Below are positions 16,976 through 28,133 of a stretch of 64,000 nucleotides of DNA, piece by piece (the first letter of the stretch is position 1; each line of letters opens with the position of its first letter). A program made the translations under genes and the position numbers. Below the pieces are notes generated by a model. It did no database searches and was not told the DNA's origin. It saw only the letters and a program-made list of their open reading frames with translations. The DNA lies in NCBI RefSeq assembly GCF_013283195.1, contig NZ_JABEKT010000001.1, forward strand, positions 62,001 through 126,000. Direction: 5' to 3'. The stretch comes from Ensifer adhaerens. Its GTDB lineage: Bacteria; Pseudomonadota; Alphaproteobacteria; Rhizobiales; Rhizobiaceae.

Positions 16976-18493
16976 GTGGCAGAGCAGGCAATCTTCGACG
17001 TCTTCGTTATCGGCGGCGGCATCAACGGATGCGGCATCGCGCGTGATGCGGTCGGTCGGGGATATTCGGTTGCCCTTGCCGAGATGAACGACTTTGCCTC
17101 CGGCACGTCGTCCGGCTCGACCAAACTCATCCATGGCGGCCTGCGCTATCTCGAACATTACGAATTTCGCCTGGTGCGCGAAGCGCTGATGGAGCGCGAA
17201 GTGCTCTGGGCGATGGCGCCACACGTGATCTGGCCGATGCGCTTCGTTCTGCCCTACCACAAGGGTGGCCCGCGCCCGGCCTGGCTCATCCGCCTCGGCC
17301 TGTTCCTTTACGATCATATCGGCGGCCGCAAGCTGCTGCCGGCGACAGCAACGCTCGACATGACGCGCGACCCGGCCGGAAAGCCGTTGAAGCGGCTGTT
17401 CACCAAGGCATTCGAATATTCCGACGGCTGGGTCAACGACGCCCGTCTGGTTGTGCTCAACGCCCGCGACGCGGCCAACCGCGGCGCCAGGATCATGGCG
17501 CGCACCCGGGTGATCTCGGCAAAACGCGACAACGGCACATGGACGATCGAAACCGAAGATACCATGACTGGCGAGCGCCGGCAGACGCGGGCGCGCATGC
17601 TGGTCAATGCGGCAGGCCCGTGGGTCGATGCGGTGCTCGCAAGTGCGCTCGGCAAGAATGATGTTCACAACGTGCGCCTGGTCCAGGGCAGCCACATCGT
17701 CGTGCGCAAGAAGTTCAACGATCCTCGTGCTTACTTCTTCCAGAATCCGGATGGCCGGATCATGTTCGCCATTCCCTACGAGGACGATTTCACGCTGATC
17801 GGGACCACCGATCGCGACTACACCGACAACCCGGCAGACGTGCGCATCAGCGATGCGGAGGTCGACTACCTCTGCAAGGCAGCGAGCGAGTATTTCCTCG
17901 AGCCGGTGGAGAAGGACGACATCGTCTGGACCTATTCCGCCGTCCGCCCGCTGTTTGACGATGGCGCCAGCAAGGCGCAGGAGGCGACCCGCGATTATGT
18001 TCTTCGGGTCGAGGGCGACAGGACGACGGCACCGCTGCTCAATGTCTTCGGCGGCAAGCTGACGACCTATCGTCGCCTGAGCGAATCCGCGCTCGAAAAG
18101 ATCGGCGAGGCCATTGGCGTCAAGGGCGCCAAGTGGACGGCTGGCTCGAACCTGCCGGGCGGGGATTTCCCGGCCACGGGCTATGCTGACGAGGTCGCCA
18201 AGCTTCACAAGAAATATCCCTTCCTTGCCGCAGGCCATGTGCGCCGGCTGGTCCGCCTCTACGGCACGCGCGCCGCAGCGCTGCTCGGATCGGCATCGAA
18301 CGAGGCTGGCCTTGGCCGCCATTTCGGCGCCGACCTCTACGAGGCGGAAGTGAAGTGGCTGATCAAGGAGGAGTGGGCCCGGCACGCCGAGGACGTGTTG
18401 TGGCGGCGCACCAAACTGGGATTGAAGCTGACGCCCGGCGAGGCGGCAGCACTGGAGGAATACATGCGGGGCGCGGCGAACGCCGCCGCCTGA
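16976..18493 (+). CDS. glpD: FAD-dependent glycerol-3-phosphate dehydrogenase
   Basis: Membrane-associated flavoprotein oxidising sn-glycerol-3-phosphate to dihydroxyacetone phosphate and feeding electrons to quinone. The 505 residues match the family. FAD motif VIGGGINGCGIARDA near 12; GTSSGSTKLIHGGLRYLE near 48; LVNAAGPWVD near 206; IGTTDRDY near 273. The GTG at 16976 with GGAGGGG upstream is preferred over an ATG eleven codons earlier. It is the first gene of the glp catabolic and uptake cluster. Confidence 0.95.
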   Translation: MAEQAIFDVFVIGGGINGCGIARDAVGRGYSVALAEMNDFASGTSSGSTKLIHGGLRYLEHYEFRLVREALMEREVLWAMAPHVIWPMRFVLPYHKGGPRPAWLIRLGLFLYDHIGGRKLLPATATLDMTRDPAGKPLKRLFTKAFEYSDGWVNDARLVVLNARDAANRGARIMARTRVISAKRDNGTWTIETEDTMTGERRQTRARMLVNAAGPWVDAVLASALGKNDVHNVRLVQGSHIVVRKKFNDPRAYFFQNPDGRIMFAIPYEDDFTLIGTTDRDYTDNPADVRISDAEVDYLCKAASEYFLEPVEKDDIVWTYSAVRPLFDDGASKAQEATRDYVLRVEGDRTTAPLLNVFGGKLTTYRRLSESALEKIGEAIGVKGAKWTAGSNLPGGDFPATGYADEVAKLHKKYPFLAAGHVRRLVRLYGTRAAALLGSASNEAGLGRHFGADLYEAEVKWLIKEEWARHAEDVLWRRTKLGLKLTPGEAAALEEYMRGAANAAA

Positions 18494-18545
18494 GGATCCC
18501 CGCATACTGGAATGCCGATGGCTGGGTGGAACACCGGAGAATTCA

Positions 18546-19616
18546 ATGCTTGAAATGAAGAAGATATCCAAGGTCGTGGGTGGGGAGACGCATATCTACC
18601 CGACCGATCTTGTGCTGCAGAGGGGGACGCTCAATGTGCTGCTCGGCCCAACCCTTTCCGGCAAGACGTCGCTGATGCGGCTGATGGCCGGCCTTGACAA
18701 GCCTGCCTCCGGTTCGCTGATCTTCGACGGCACCGACGTCACCGGCCTGCCGGTCCAGAAACGTTCCGTGGCCATGGTCTACCAGCAGTTCATCAACTAC
18801 CCGTCGATGACCGTCTACGACAACGTCGCCTCGCCGATGCGCATCAGGGGTTCGGACGCCGCCACGATCGACCGCGAGGTGCGCAAGGCCGCCGAACTGC
18901 TGAAGCTCACGCCCTATCTCGATCGCACGCCGCTCAGCCTGTCCGGCGGCCAGCAGCAGCGCACGGCGCTGGCGCGCGCCATCGTCAAGAACGCCGATCT
19001 CGTGCTTCTCGACGAACCGCTCGCCAACCTCGACTACAAGCTGCGCGAAGAATTGCGCGAGGAACTGCCGAAGCTCTTCGCGGCATCGGGCGCGATCTTC
19101 GTCTATGCGACCACCGAACCTTCCGAAGCCCTGCTTCTCGGCGGCAATACCGCTACGCTTAGCCAGGGCCGCATCACCCAGTTCGGCAAGACCATCGACG
19201 TCTTCCGTCGCCCGGTCGACCTGGTGACGGCACGAACCTTCGCCGATCCGCCGCTGAACACGATCGAACTCATCAAGTCGGGCCCGATCTTCACGTTCGA
19301 CGGCAAGCACGTTCTGTCTGTTCCCGTCCACCTTTCGGCACTGCCGGACGGCCCCTGCACGGTCGCCTTCCAGCCGCACCACCTGTCGTTCGACCGTCCT
19401 TTCGACGGCGCGACACCGCTGACGGTCAAGACGGCAATCTCTGAAATCGCAGGCTCCGAAAGCTTCATCCACGTCGGCTTTTCCGGTGCGCGCTGGGTCA
19501 TGCTGGCGCCGGGCATCCACGACATCGAACCGGACGCAACCCTCGAGGTTTTCGTCGACATCCGCCACCTGATGGCCTTCGGGCCGGATGGGCGCGCGAT
19601 CGGCAAGACGGCCTGA
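18546..19616 (+). CDS. glpS: glycerol ABC importer ATPase GlpS
   Basis: First of two ATPases of the rhizobial glycerol ABC importer, 356 residues, MalK-like with a C-terminal regulatory OB-type domain (after about 240). Walker A GPTLSGKT (34-41), intact signature LSGGQQQR (132-139), Walker B LLDEP with Glu157. The H-loop is altered: VYATTEP has Thr190 where family members have His. So GlpS offers a good signature motif but a weak catalytic site. Its partner GlpT shows the opposite pattern. It follows glpD by 52 bases and ends 22 bases before glpT. Confidence 0.92.
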   Translation: MLEMKKISKVVGGETHIYPTDLVLQRGTLNVLLGPTLSGKTSLMRLMAGLDKPASGSLIFDGTDVTGLPVQKRSVAMVYQQFINYPSMTVYDNVASPMRIRGSDAATIDREVRKAAELLKLTPYLDRTPLSLSGGQQQRTALARAIVKNADLVLLDEPLANLDYKLREELREELPKLFAASGAIFVYATTEPSEALLLGGNTATLSQGRITQFGKTIDVFRRPVDLVTARTFADPPLNTIELIKSGPIFTFDGKHVLSVPVHLSALPDGPCTVAFQPHHLSFDRPFDGATPLTVKTAISEIAGSESFIHVGFSGARWVMLAPGIHDIEPDATLEVFVDIRHLMAFGPDGRAIGKTA

Positions 19617-19638
19617 GGGGGCGCTGGGAGGAAAGACA

Positions 19639-20709
<1,071 letters not shown>

Positions 20710-20711
20710 TC

Positions 20712-21578
20712 ATGGAAAAGACCTGGAACAACAAAGCCTGGTTCATGGTTCTGCCGGTGCTGGTGCTCGTCGCCTTCTCGGCGGTGATCCCGCTGATGAC
20801 CGTGGTCAACTATTCGGTTCAGGACACCTTCGGCAACAACGAGTTCTTCTGGGCCGGGACCGACTGGTATGTCGACGTCCTGACCTCCGACCGCTTCTGG
20901 GACGCGCTCACCCGCAACCTGATCTTTTCGGCGATCATCCTTGCGATCGAAATCCCGCTCGGCATCATCATCGCGCTCAACATGCCGAAGAAGGGCCTGG
21001 GCGTGCCGGTCTGCCTCGTCCTGATGGCGCTGCCGCTCCTGATCCCGTGGAACGTCGTCGGCACCATCTGGCAGGTCTTCGGACGCGTCGACATCGGCCT
21101 GCTCGGCCACACGCTGGAAGCGCTGGGGATCAACTACAACTACGTGCAGAACCCGATCGACGCCTGGGTCACGCTGATCGTCATGGACGTCTGGCACTGG
21201 ACGAGCCTTGTGGTGCTGCTCTGCTATGCCGGTCTCGTCTCGATCCCGGACGCCTACTATCAGGCCGCCAAGATCGATGGCGCGTCGCGCTGGTCCGTGT
21301 TCCGCTACATCCAGCTGCCGAAGATGAAGCGCGTGCTGCTGATCGCCTTCCTGCTGCGCTTCATGGACTCATTCATGATCTACACCGAACCCTTCGTCGT
21401 CACCGGCGGCGGCCCGGGCAACTCCACCACCTTCCTGTCGATCGACCTCGTAAAAATGGCCATCGGCCAGTTCGACCTCGGTCCGGCGGCAGCCCTATCG
21501 ATCATCTACTTCCTCATCATCCTGCTGCTCTCGTGGATCTTCTACACCGTGATGACCACGAGCGACGCGCAGAGCTGA
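20712..21578 (+). CDS. glpP: glycerol ABC importer permease GlpP
   Basis: A 288-residue integral membrane permease with about six transmembrane helices, the first at roughly 10-30. The cytoplasmic EAA-type coupling loop is visible as QAAKIDGASRWSVFRYIQLP in the second half, the contact with the ATPases. It pairs with GlpQ. The start lies two bases after the glpT stop, so coupling is likely. Confidence 0.92.
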   Translation: MEKTWNNKAWFMVLPVLVLVAFSAVIPLMTVVNYSVQDTFGNNEFFWAGTDWYVDVLTSDRFWDALTRNLIFSAIILAIEIPLGIIIALNMPKKGLGVPVCLVLMALPLLIPWNVVGTIWQVFGRVDIGLLGHTLEALGINYNYVQNPIDAWVTLIVMDVWHWTSLVVLLCYAGLVSIPDAYYQAAKIDGASRWSVFRYIQLPKMKRVLLIAFLLRFMDSFMIYTEPFVVTGGGPGNSTTFLSIDLVKMAIGQFDLGPAAALSIIYFLIILLLSWIFYTVMTTSDAQS

Positions 21579-21599
21579 ACCGGGAGGGAGGAGAGACCA

Positions 21600-22424
<825 letters not shown>

Positions 22425-22436
22425 AGGAGCTTCGTC

Positions 22437-22718
22437 ATGAATTTCTCATGGATGGCATGGACGCTGCCGACGGCGCTGTTCTTCATCACCATCGCGCTGC
22501 TGCTCGTCGGCATGGCCGTGTGGGAATATGTCTCGCCGGGCGGCAACCCGCGCGTCGGCATCCTGCGCTTCGAGACGACGCGCGGCGACAGGCTTTTCGT
22601 ATCGCTGCTCGGCAGCGCCTTCATTCACCTCGCGTGGCTCGGCCTTGGCGGACCGAACCTCTGGTGGGCTCTCGCCCTCTCGGTGGTCTACGCCATCGGC
22701 GTCTTCCGCTACGTGTGA
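22437..22718 (+). CDS. glpU: small membrane protein GlpU (DUF2160)
   Basis: A 93-residue protein with about three hydrophobic segments (near 8-30, 52-70 and 72-90) and RVGILRFETTRGDRLF between the first two. It is of the DUF2160 type always found, as far as I know, within this glycerol importer cluster. Its role is not established; it may assist or regulate the permease pair. AAGGAG precedes the start. The 77 bases to glpV carry AAAGGGAGGAAATT as ribosome site. Confidence 0.85.
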   Translation: MNFSWMAWTLPTALFFITIALLLVGMAVWEYVSPGGNPRVGILRFETTRGDRLFVSLLGSAFIHLAWLGLGGPNLWWALALSVVYAIGVFRYV

Positions 22719-22795
22719 GGTGAACGGACTGGGGGGCGGGAAGGGCCCCTCGAAACTGCAATGGACGCAATCGCAAAACCCAAAGGGAGGAAATT

Positions 22796-24517
22796 ATGCG
22801 ACGGCACCTTTTGACAACGACGGCAGTCATGCTGCTGGCTTTCACCGGCTCGGCCTTTGCCGGCATGGACGAGGCAAAGAAGTTCCTCGACAGCGAGATC
22901 GGCGACATGTCCGCTCTCGACCGCGCCGCCCAGGAAGCGGAAATGCAGTGGTTCGTCGATGCGGCAAAGCCTTTTGCCGGCATGGACATCAAGGTCGTTT
23001 CCGAAACGATCACCACCCATGAATACGAATCGAAGACGCTGGCCAAAGCCTTCACCGACATCACCGGCATCAAGATCACTCACGACCTGATCGGCGAAGG
23101 CGACGTCGTCGAAAAGCTCCAGACGCAGATGCAGTCGGGCGAAAACGTCTATGACGCCTACATCAACGATAGCGACCTCATCGGCACCCATTGGCGCTAC
23201 CAGCAGGCCCGCAACCTGACGGACTGGATGACCAACGAAGGCAAGGACGTCACCAACCCGAACCTCGACATCGACGACTTCATCGGCAAGTCCTTCACGA
23301 CAGCACCTGATGGCAAGCTTTACCAGCTGCCCGACCAGCAGTTCGCGAACCTCTACTGGTTCCGCTACGACTGGTTCAACGACGAGAAGAACAAGGCGGA
23401 CTTCAAGGCGAAGTACGGCTACGACCTCGGCGTTCCCGTGAACTGGTCGGCCTATGAGGATATCGCCGAGTTCTTCACCGGCCGCGAAGTCGACGGCAAG
23501 AAAGTCTATGGTCACATGGACTACGGCAAGAAGGACCCGTCGCTCGGCTGGCGCTTCACCGACGCCTGGCTGTCGATGGCCGGCAACGGCGACAAGGGCA
23601 TCCCGAACGGCAAGCCGGTCGACGAGTGGGGCATCAAGGTCGACGAGAATTCGCGTCCTGTCGGCTCATGCGTTGCCCGCGGCGGCGACACCAACGGCCC
23701 GGCCGCCGTCTACTCCATCCAGAAGTATCTGGACTGGATGAAGGCCTATGCACCGGCTGCAGCCCAGGGCATGACCTTCTCGGAATCCGGACCGGTGCCG
23801 TCGCAGGGCGAAATCGCCCAGCAGATGTTCACCTACACGGCGTTTACGGCCGACTTCGTCAAGCCGGGCCTGCCCGTCGTCAACGAGGACGGCACCCCGA
23901 AGTGGCGCTTCGCTCCGAGCCCGCACGGCGTCTACTGGAAGGACGGCATGAAGCTCGGCTACCAGGACGCCGGTTCCTGGACGCTTCTGAAGTCCACCCC
24001 TGACGATCGCGCCAAGGCCGCATGGCTCTACGCGCAGTTCGTGACCTCGAAGACCGTCGACGTGAAGAAGAGCCATGTCGGCCTGACCTTCATCCGCCAG
24101 TCGACGCTGGATCACAAGAGCTTCACCGACCGTGCGCCGAAGCTCGGAGGTCTGATCGAGTTCTACCGTTCGCCGGCCCGCCTGCAGTGGTCGCCGACCG
24201 GCACGAACGTTCCTGACTATCCGAAGCTCGCACAGCTTTGGTGGCAGGCGATCGGCGATGCCTCCTCCGGCGCGAAAACCGCCCAGGAAGCCATGGACTC
24301 GCTGTGCTCCGAGCAGGAAAAGGTGATGCAGCGCCTGGAACGCGCCGGCATCCAGGGCGATATCGGTCCGAAGCTCGCCGAGGAACACGACCTCGAATAC
24401 TGGAACAAGGATGCCGTTTCCAAGGGCAACCTCGCTCCGCAGCTGAAGGTCGAGAACGAGAAGGAAAAGCCCCAGACCGTCAACTACGACGAACTGGTCA
24501 AGAGCTGGCAGAAGTAA
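22796..24517 (+). CDS. glpV: glycerol ABC importer substrate-binding protein GlpV
   Basis: A periplasmic binding protein of 573 residues, longer than typical sugar-binding proteins (about 400-450). A Sec signal peptide of about 22 residues ends in FTGSAFA. The body has the extracellular solute-binding type 1 fold, with LPDQQFANLYWFRYDW near 180 and many aromatic residues. Position at the end of the importer operon and the rhizobial gene set support glycerol as ligand, with other polyols possible. Confidence 0.92.
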   Translation: MRRHLLTTTAVMLLAFTGSAFAGMDEAKKFLDSEIGDMSALDRAAQEAEMQWFVDAAKPFAGMDIKVVSETITTHEYESKTLAKAFTDITGIKITHDLIGEGDVVEKLQTQMQSGENVYDAYINDSDLIGTHWRYQQARNLTDWMTNEGKDVTNPNLDIDDFIGKSFTTAPDGKLYQLPDQQFANLYWFRYDWFNDEKNKADFKAKYGYDLGVPVNWSAYEDIAEFFTGREVDGKKVYGHMDYGKKDPSLGWRFTDAWLSMAGNGDKGIPNGKPVDEWGIKVDENSRPVGSCVARGGDTNGPAAVYSIQKYLDWMKAYAPAAAQGMTFSESGPVPSQGEIAQQMFTYTAFTADFVKPGLPVVNEDGTPKWRFAPSPHGVYWKDGMKLGYQDAGSWTLLKSTPDDRAKAAWLYAQFVTSKTVDVKKSHVGLTFIRQSTLDHKSFTDRAPKLGGLIEFYRSPARLQWSPTGTNVPDYPKLAQLWWQAIGDASSGAKTAQEAMDSLCSEQEKVMQRLERAGIQGDIGPKLAEEHDLEYWNKDAVSKGNLAPQLKVENEKEKPQTVNYDELVKSWQK

Positions 24518-24576
24518 CATCCCCAAGACGACGGCCGCCCCTTGAAAACGGGCGGCCGAAGATCAGGAGATGCGGC

Positions 24577-24604
24577 ACCGGGGTCGGCAACGGCCCCGGT
24601 TTTT
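24577..24604 (+). terminator. Rho-independent terminator of the glp operon
   Basis: Stem ACCGGGGTC/GGCCCCGGT with a short loop followed by TTTTT. A second hairpin, CGGCCGCCC/GGGCGGCCG, precedes it at about 24532-24558. Confidence 0.85.
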
Positions 24605-24621
24605 CGTTGCCTGAAAGCAGA

Positions 24622-25836
24622 TCACTGGGAGTAGCTCGGAAATCCCTGCCGCCCGAGCCACGCCACCACCAGGGCCGGAAGCAGGATAACCAGCAACGCA
24701 ACTGGAAAAACACCCGCACCGACACTGTCCAGCAGCAGACCGCCAACCAATCCGCCACCTGCCATTGCCGCATTCCAGGTCGTGACGACCATCGACTGCG
24801 CCGCATCCGCTTCCACGCCGGCTGCCTTTGCCGAAGCGGTCTGAAACAGCGTCGCTGCGCCGCCGAAAGCGAGCCCCCAGATGATAACCCCGGTGTAAAT
24901 CGCGACCGACAGATCGGACCAGAAGGCGAGCACTAGCGATGCTGCCGCAAACAGGATCATGCTCGCCAGAACCAGCCGGCGCAAATGCCTGTCGACCAGC
25001 GCCCCGATCACCGGAATGACGACCAACGAGGCGACGCCGAAGACAAGCAGCACCCTGTCGGCTTCCGCATCCAGGCCCGACGGCTGCAGGAACGGTACGA
25101 TGTAGGTGTAGAGAATATTGTGAGCGAGAACGACGGCAAACATCACAAACAGCACCGGCCGGATCCCGGGCAGCCGGAACACGGACGACAGCGGCTGGCG
25201 GCGTTCGCCGCGCTGGCCCGGAAAATCGGGCAGTGCCCACAGGCTCCAGCCGACGAGCAGGATTGCCGCGACGCTGAGAAGACCGAAGGTCAGGCGCCAT
25301 CCCGCCGCGGCCCCGAGCAGCGTCCCCGCTGGAATGCCGATCGACAGCGCCACCGGCGCGCCGAGCATGGCGATGGCAATCGCCCGCCCCTGCTGGTGCG
25401 GCGCCACCATGCGGATGGCATAGCCGGCGGCAAGCGCCCACAGCAGCCCGGCAAACACACCGGCGAAAAAGCGCGCCGCCATGGTCAGGGCATAATCGTG
25501 CGAAAGCGCAGTCACCGTGTTGACCACGGCAAAACCGGAGATCGCGGTGATCAACAGCGGCCGCCGCCGCCAGGTCCGCGTCAGGGCCACCAGCGGAATG
25601 GCGGCGACGAGCGAACCGATCGCATAGATCGTCACCATCTGCCCGACGAGGGATTGTGAGACGCCGAGGTCGCCGCCGATTTGCGTGAGCAACCCGGCCG
25701 GCAGTGCCTCGGTGAGGATGGTGATGAAGCCAGCGGTCGCGAGCGCCAGCAGCGCGGAAAGAGGCAGCCGGGCGCCGGCGGCAGGCATAGATAATGTTTC
25801 CTGCGAAGGTAAAAGCGCGCAGTCGTTGGATTGCAT
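24622..25836 (-). CDS. MFS transporter, DHA1 efflux type
   Basis: A 404-residue transporter with twelve predicted membrane helices. Features are TEALPAGLLTQIGGDLGVS in the first loop and LTRTWRRRPLL, the loop 2-3 motif of the major facilitator family. It resembles the DHA1 group that exports arabinose or drugs (AraJ/YdhP-like); the substrate is unknown. MPAAGARLP at 25788 is an alternative start. It lies downstream of the ABM gene on the same strand, 102 bases away, so the two may be co-transcribed. Confidence 0.85.
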   Translation of the reverse strand: MQSNDCALLPSQETLSMPAAGARLPLSALLALATAGFITILTEALPAGLLTQIGGDLGVSQSLVGQMVTIYAIGSLVAAIPLVALTRTWRRRPLLITAISGFAVVNTVTALSHDYALTMAARFFAGVFAGLLWALAAGYAIRMVAPHQQGRAIAIAMLGAPVALSIGIPAGTLLGAAAGWRLTFGLLSVAAILLVGWSLWALPDFPGQRGERRQPLSSVFRLPGIRPVLFVMFAVVLAHNILYTYIVPFLQPSGLDAEADRVLLVFGVASLVVIPVIGALVDRHLRRLVLASMILFAAASLVLAFWSDLSVAIYTGVIIWGLAFGGAATLFQTASAKAAGVEADAAQSMVVTTWNAAMAGGGLVGGLLLDSVGAGVFPVALLVILLPALVVAWLGRQGFPSYSQ

Positions 25837-25938
25837 GACGTTTATCTCTCGGGATGGCCGACGGGACCGTCGGTCTCAAAGGGCGCGGGAAAGACGCACG
25901 AGGCGTTCGCCACCGACTGGGGCCGGCGGCGATCTCGC

Positions 25939-26295
25939 CTATGCCGATGCTGCGCGCCTGGGCAGCACCAGATCATCGACGCGATAGGTGTGGAACTCGC
26001 TGGTCGAGACCGTATCCAGCGCCCTGAATTTCTCGAGGAAAACCGGGTCGCTGAAGAACTCCTCGACATTTCCTTCGCCGGCTATCGCCTCGATGTTGAC
26101 CACGGTCTTGCCGTCGGTGCTCTTTGAGAGGTTGCTCCAGAGAAAGCCTTCCTTGCGCTCGGCCACATAGTGGACCACGTCCTGGATCAGGCCAAACGCC
26201 TCTTCCTGCTTGCCCTCGTGGGCGTGGATGACATTGACGATGAAGACGGTGGGTTCGGGGTTTCCGCGGAAACCGGCCACAAGTGTCTCTTGCAT
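25939..26295 (-). CDS. ABM-domain (antibiotic biosynthesis monooxygenase-like) protein
   Basis: A 118-residue single dimeric alpha/beta-barrel domain: FIVNVIHAHEGKQEEAFGLI near 20, ERKEGFLWSNLSKS near 48, EEFFSDPVF near 80. Members include quinol monooxygenases and heme-degrading enzymes as well as proteins of unknown role. GGAGAACAC precedes the ATG. It is divergent from a LysR gene and may be its target, along with the MFS gene behind it. An oxidant or small-molecule detoxification role is a guess. Confidence 0.75.
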   Translation of the reverse strand: MQETLVAGFRGNPEPTVFIVNVIHAHEGKQEEAFGLIQDVVHYVAERKEGFLWSNLSKSTDGKTVVNIEAIAGEGNVEEFFSDPVFLEKFRALDTVSTSEFHTYRVDDLVLPRRAASA

Positions 26296-26404
26296 GTGTT
26301 CTCCATTCTTTTGCCGACGCTGTTGTTGCGCAGCGAACGCGCTGTGTCGGCCAGGCGGACTATGGCGAGCTTCCAATCAGGGAAAAATACGCTACAGCTC
26401 CGAA

Positions 26405-26423
26405 GATATCGGACAAGAATATC
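26405..26423. promoter_or_regulatory. candidate LysR box
   Basis: GATAT-N9-ATATC, a T-N11-A type inverted repeat, lies 32 bases before the LysR start in the divergent region with the ABM gene. Confidence 0.4.
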
Positions 26424-26454
26424 TACAATCCCGAAGAACGGACGAGGACGAAAA

Positions 26455-27366
26455 ATGGACAGCCTTGGGGCACTCAATGCATTCGTGCAGGCGGCAGACG
26501 CCCGCAGCTTTACCGAGGCCGCAGCCCAGCTCGGCGTTTCCCCCTCCGCCGTTGGCAAGGCGATTGCCCGCCTGGAGGAGCGATTGAGCGTTCGCCTCTT
26601 TCATCGCAGCACCCGCAGCGTCACGCTGACACCGGAAGGCACGCTTTTTCTCGAACGCTGCCGGCGGATCTTTTGCGAGATCGAAGCGGCGGAAGCCGAG
26701 TTGGTACAGAGCCAGGAAGCCCCGCGCGGCAAGCTGCGCGTCAGCCTGCCAATGGCCGGCATGCTGCTGATGCCGACGCTTGCCGCCTTCATGCGCGCCT
26801 ATCCGGAGGTCGAGATCGATCTCGATTTCTCCGACCGCATGGTCGACGTCATCGAGGAAGGTTTTGATGCGGTGATCCGCAGCGGCGAACTCGGCGATTC
26901 CCGTCTGATGATGCGCCAGCTCGGCACGTTCCACCCCTACCTGGTCGCTTCACCCGCCTATTTCGAGCAACATGGCGTGCCGGAGACGCCTGCGGACCTT
27001 GAACATCATCATTGCCTACATCACCGCTTTCCCTCGACAGGCAAGCTAGAGACCTGGCCGCTGGTGCAGGATGGCGTTGTACTCACTGTCGACCTGCCGA
27101 TAACAGCCGTCTCCAACGCGCTGGAACCGCTGATCCACATGGCCGAGGAAGGGCTCGGCATCGCCTGCCTTCCGGATTTCACCGTCGGGCGGCAGTTGCG
27201 CGAGGGAACACTTGTACCGGTTCTCGAAAACCGGCTGCGCCGTTGCGGCACCTACCGTATCCTCTGGCCCTCGAGCCGGCATCTCGCGCCGAAACTGCGC
27301 GTCTTCGTCGACTTCATGGCCGCCAATCTCTTCCCGGCAAATGGCGGCTCGTCGAGCCCGCTTTGA
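26455..27366 (+). CDS. LysR-type regulator, divergent from the ABM gene
   Basis: A 303-residue LysR regulator. HTH at 1-60 (SFTEAAAQLGVSPSAVGKAIARLE), effector domain from about 90, with LFHRSTRSVTLTPEG typical of the CrgA-like subgroup. The ATG at 26455 is chosen because the HTH begins immediately. It likely controls the ABM/MFS pair. No effector can be named. Confidence 0.87.
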   Translation: MDSLGALNAFVQAADARSFTEAAAQLGVSPSAVGKAIARLEERLSVRLFHRSTRSVTLTPEGTLFLERCRRIFCEIEAAEAELVQSQEAPRGKLRVSLPMAGMLLMPTLAAFMRAYPEVEIDLDFSDRMVDVIEEGFDAVIRSGELGDSRLMMRQLGTFHPYLVASPAYFEQHGVPETPADLEHHHCLHHRFPSTGKLETWPLVQDGVVLTVDLPITAVSNALEPLIHMAEEGLGIACLPDFTVGRQLREGTLVPVLENRLRRCGTYRILWPSSRHLAPKLRVFVDFMAANLFPANGGSSSPL

Positions 27367-27379
27367 CAGGAAACCGGGC

Positions 27380-27841
27380 CTACGATTTCGCCAGCACCCG
27401 GCGTGCGGTCTTGCCCGGCCGGTCCTTGTCGAAAATCGCCCGGATCGCCTGCTTCGTGCCGTCATCCATCAGCACGACCATGTCCAGATAGAGTTGCCTG
27501 TCGACGATAACAAAGCGGACGTCGAACGGTTTGCCGCCATAATGGCCGCTGGCCTTCTCGCTCCAGCGGCCGATGCCGTTCGCGGTCCCGGTGCGCGTCT
27601 TCAGGTCCGCATGGGCAAATGCGAACCAGCCGCTGCTGGAAGACACTTTCAGGATCGGCCCGTGCTGCTTGATCGCCAGCCAGCAGGTGTCACAGGTGCC
27701 GGCGTTCGACACCATTTGCCGCCACTGCCCAGGGAAATCCGCGGTCTCGGCGTTGGCGGCAAACGGCCACAACACCACGACAATGGCGATCAGGACGCCG
27801 ACCAATCGGTGAAACGTGCCAGCAGGCGACGAAGATTTCAT
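27380..27841 (-). CDS. secreted protein of unknown function
   Basis: A 153-residue protein with an N-terminal signal sequence (VGVLIAIVVVLWPFAANAE, cleavage likely after ANA near residue 33). The mature part begins ADFPGQWRQM and has a CDTCW pair, which could form a disulfide or bind metal. I recognise no family with certainty. It is convergent with the LysR gene, 13 bases apart. The start is unsure: no strong ribosome site precedes MKSSS, and an ATG five codons earlier is possible. Confidence 0.6.
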   Translation of the reverse strand: MKSSSPAGTFHRLVGVLIAIVVVLWPFAANAETADFPGQWRQMVSNAGTCDTCWLAIKQHGPILKVSSSSGWFAFAHADLKTRTGTANGIGRWSEKASGHYGGKPFDVRFVIVDRQLYLDMVVLMDDGTKQAIRAIFDKDRPGKTARRVLAKS

Positions 27842-28061
27842 ATGCTGCAATCCCATGGAAACCCGGAGGCGAGCGTTCGCCTTGATACCGGTCGAGATTG
27901 CCTGCGCTTCATTGCGGTAACGTTGCATCTGTTCCGCCGTTTTCCGCCAGTGTTGCGGTCCGGCAGTTCCCATTGTTGATGCCCATTTCCCCCGAATTCC
28001 CGAAAGTGTTTACTCCTGGGTTGTCCTTGCGGCATTCTGTCCCGGCACCAAAGATGCCTTT

Positions 28062-28099
28062 CCCCTGTTGAAAGACGGGGCCCCTGTTGGAGGACGGGG
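28062..28099 (+). repeat. tandem 19-bp GC-rich repeat before the nucleobase permease
   Basis: Two adjacent 19-bp units, each starting CCCCTGTTG and ending GACGGGG, differ at two positions. The joint makes a GGGGCCCC palindrome, and each unit has CCCC and GGGG ends. They lie 35 bases before the permease start, within the probable leader. Confidence 0.7.
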
Positions 28100-28133
28100 G
28101 AGCGGACTGGTCGACGTGATGGGAGGAGTAACC

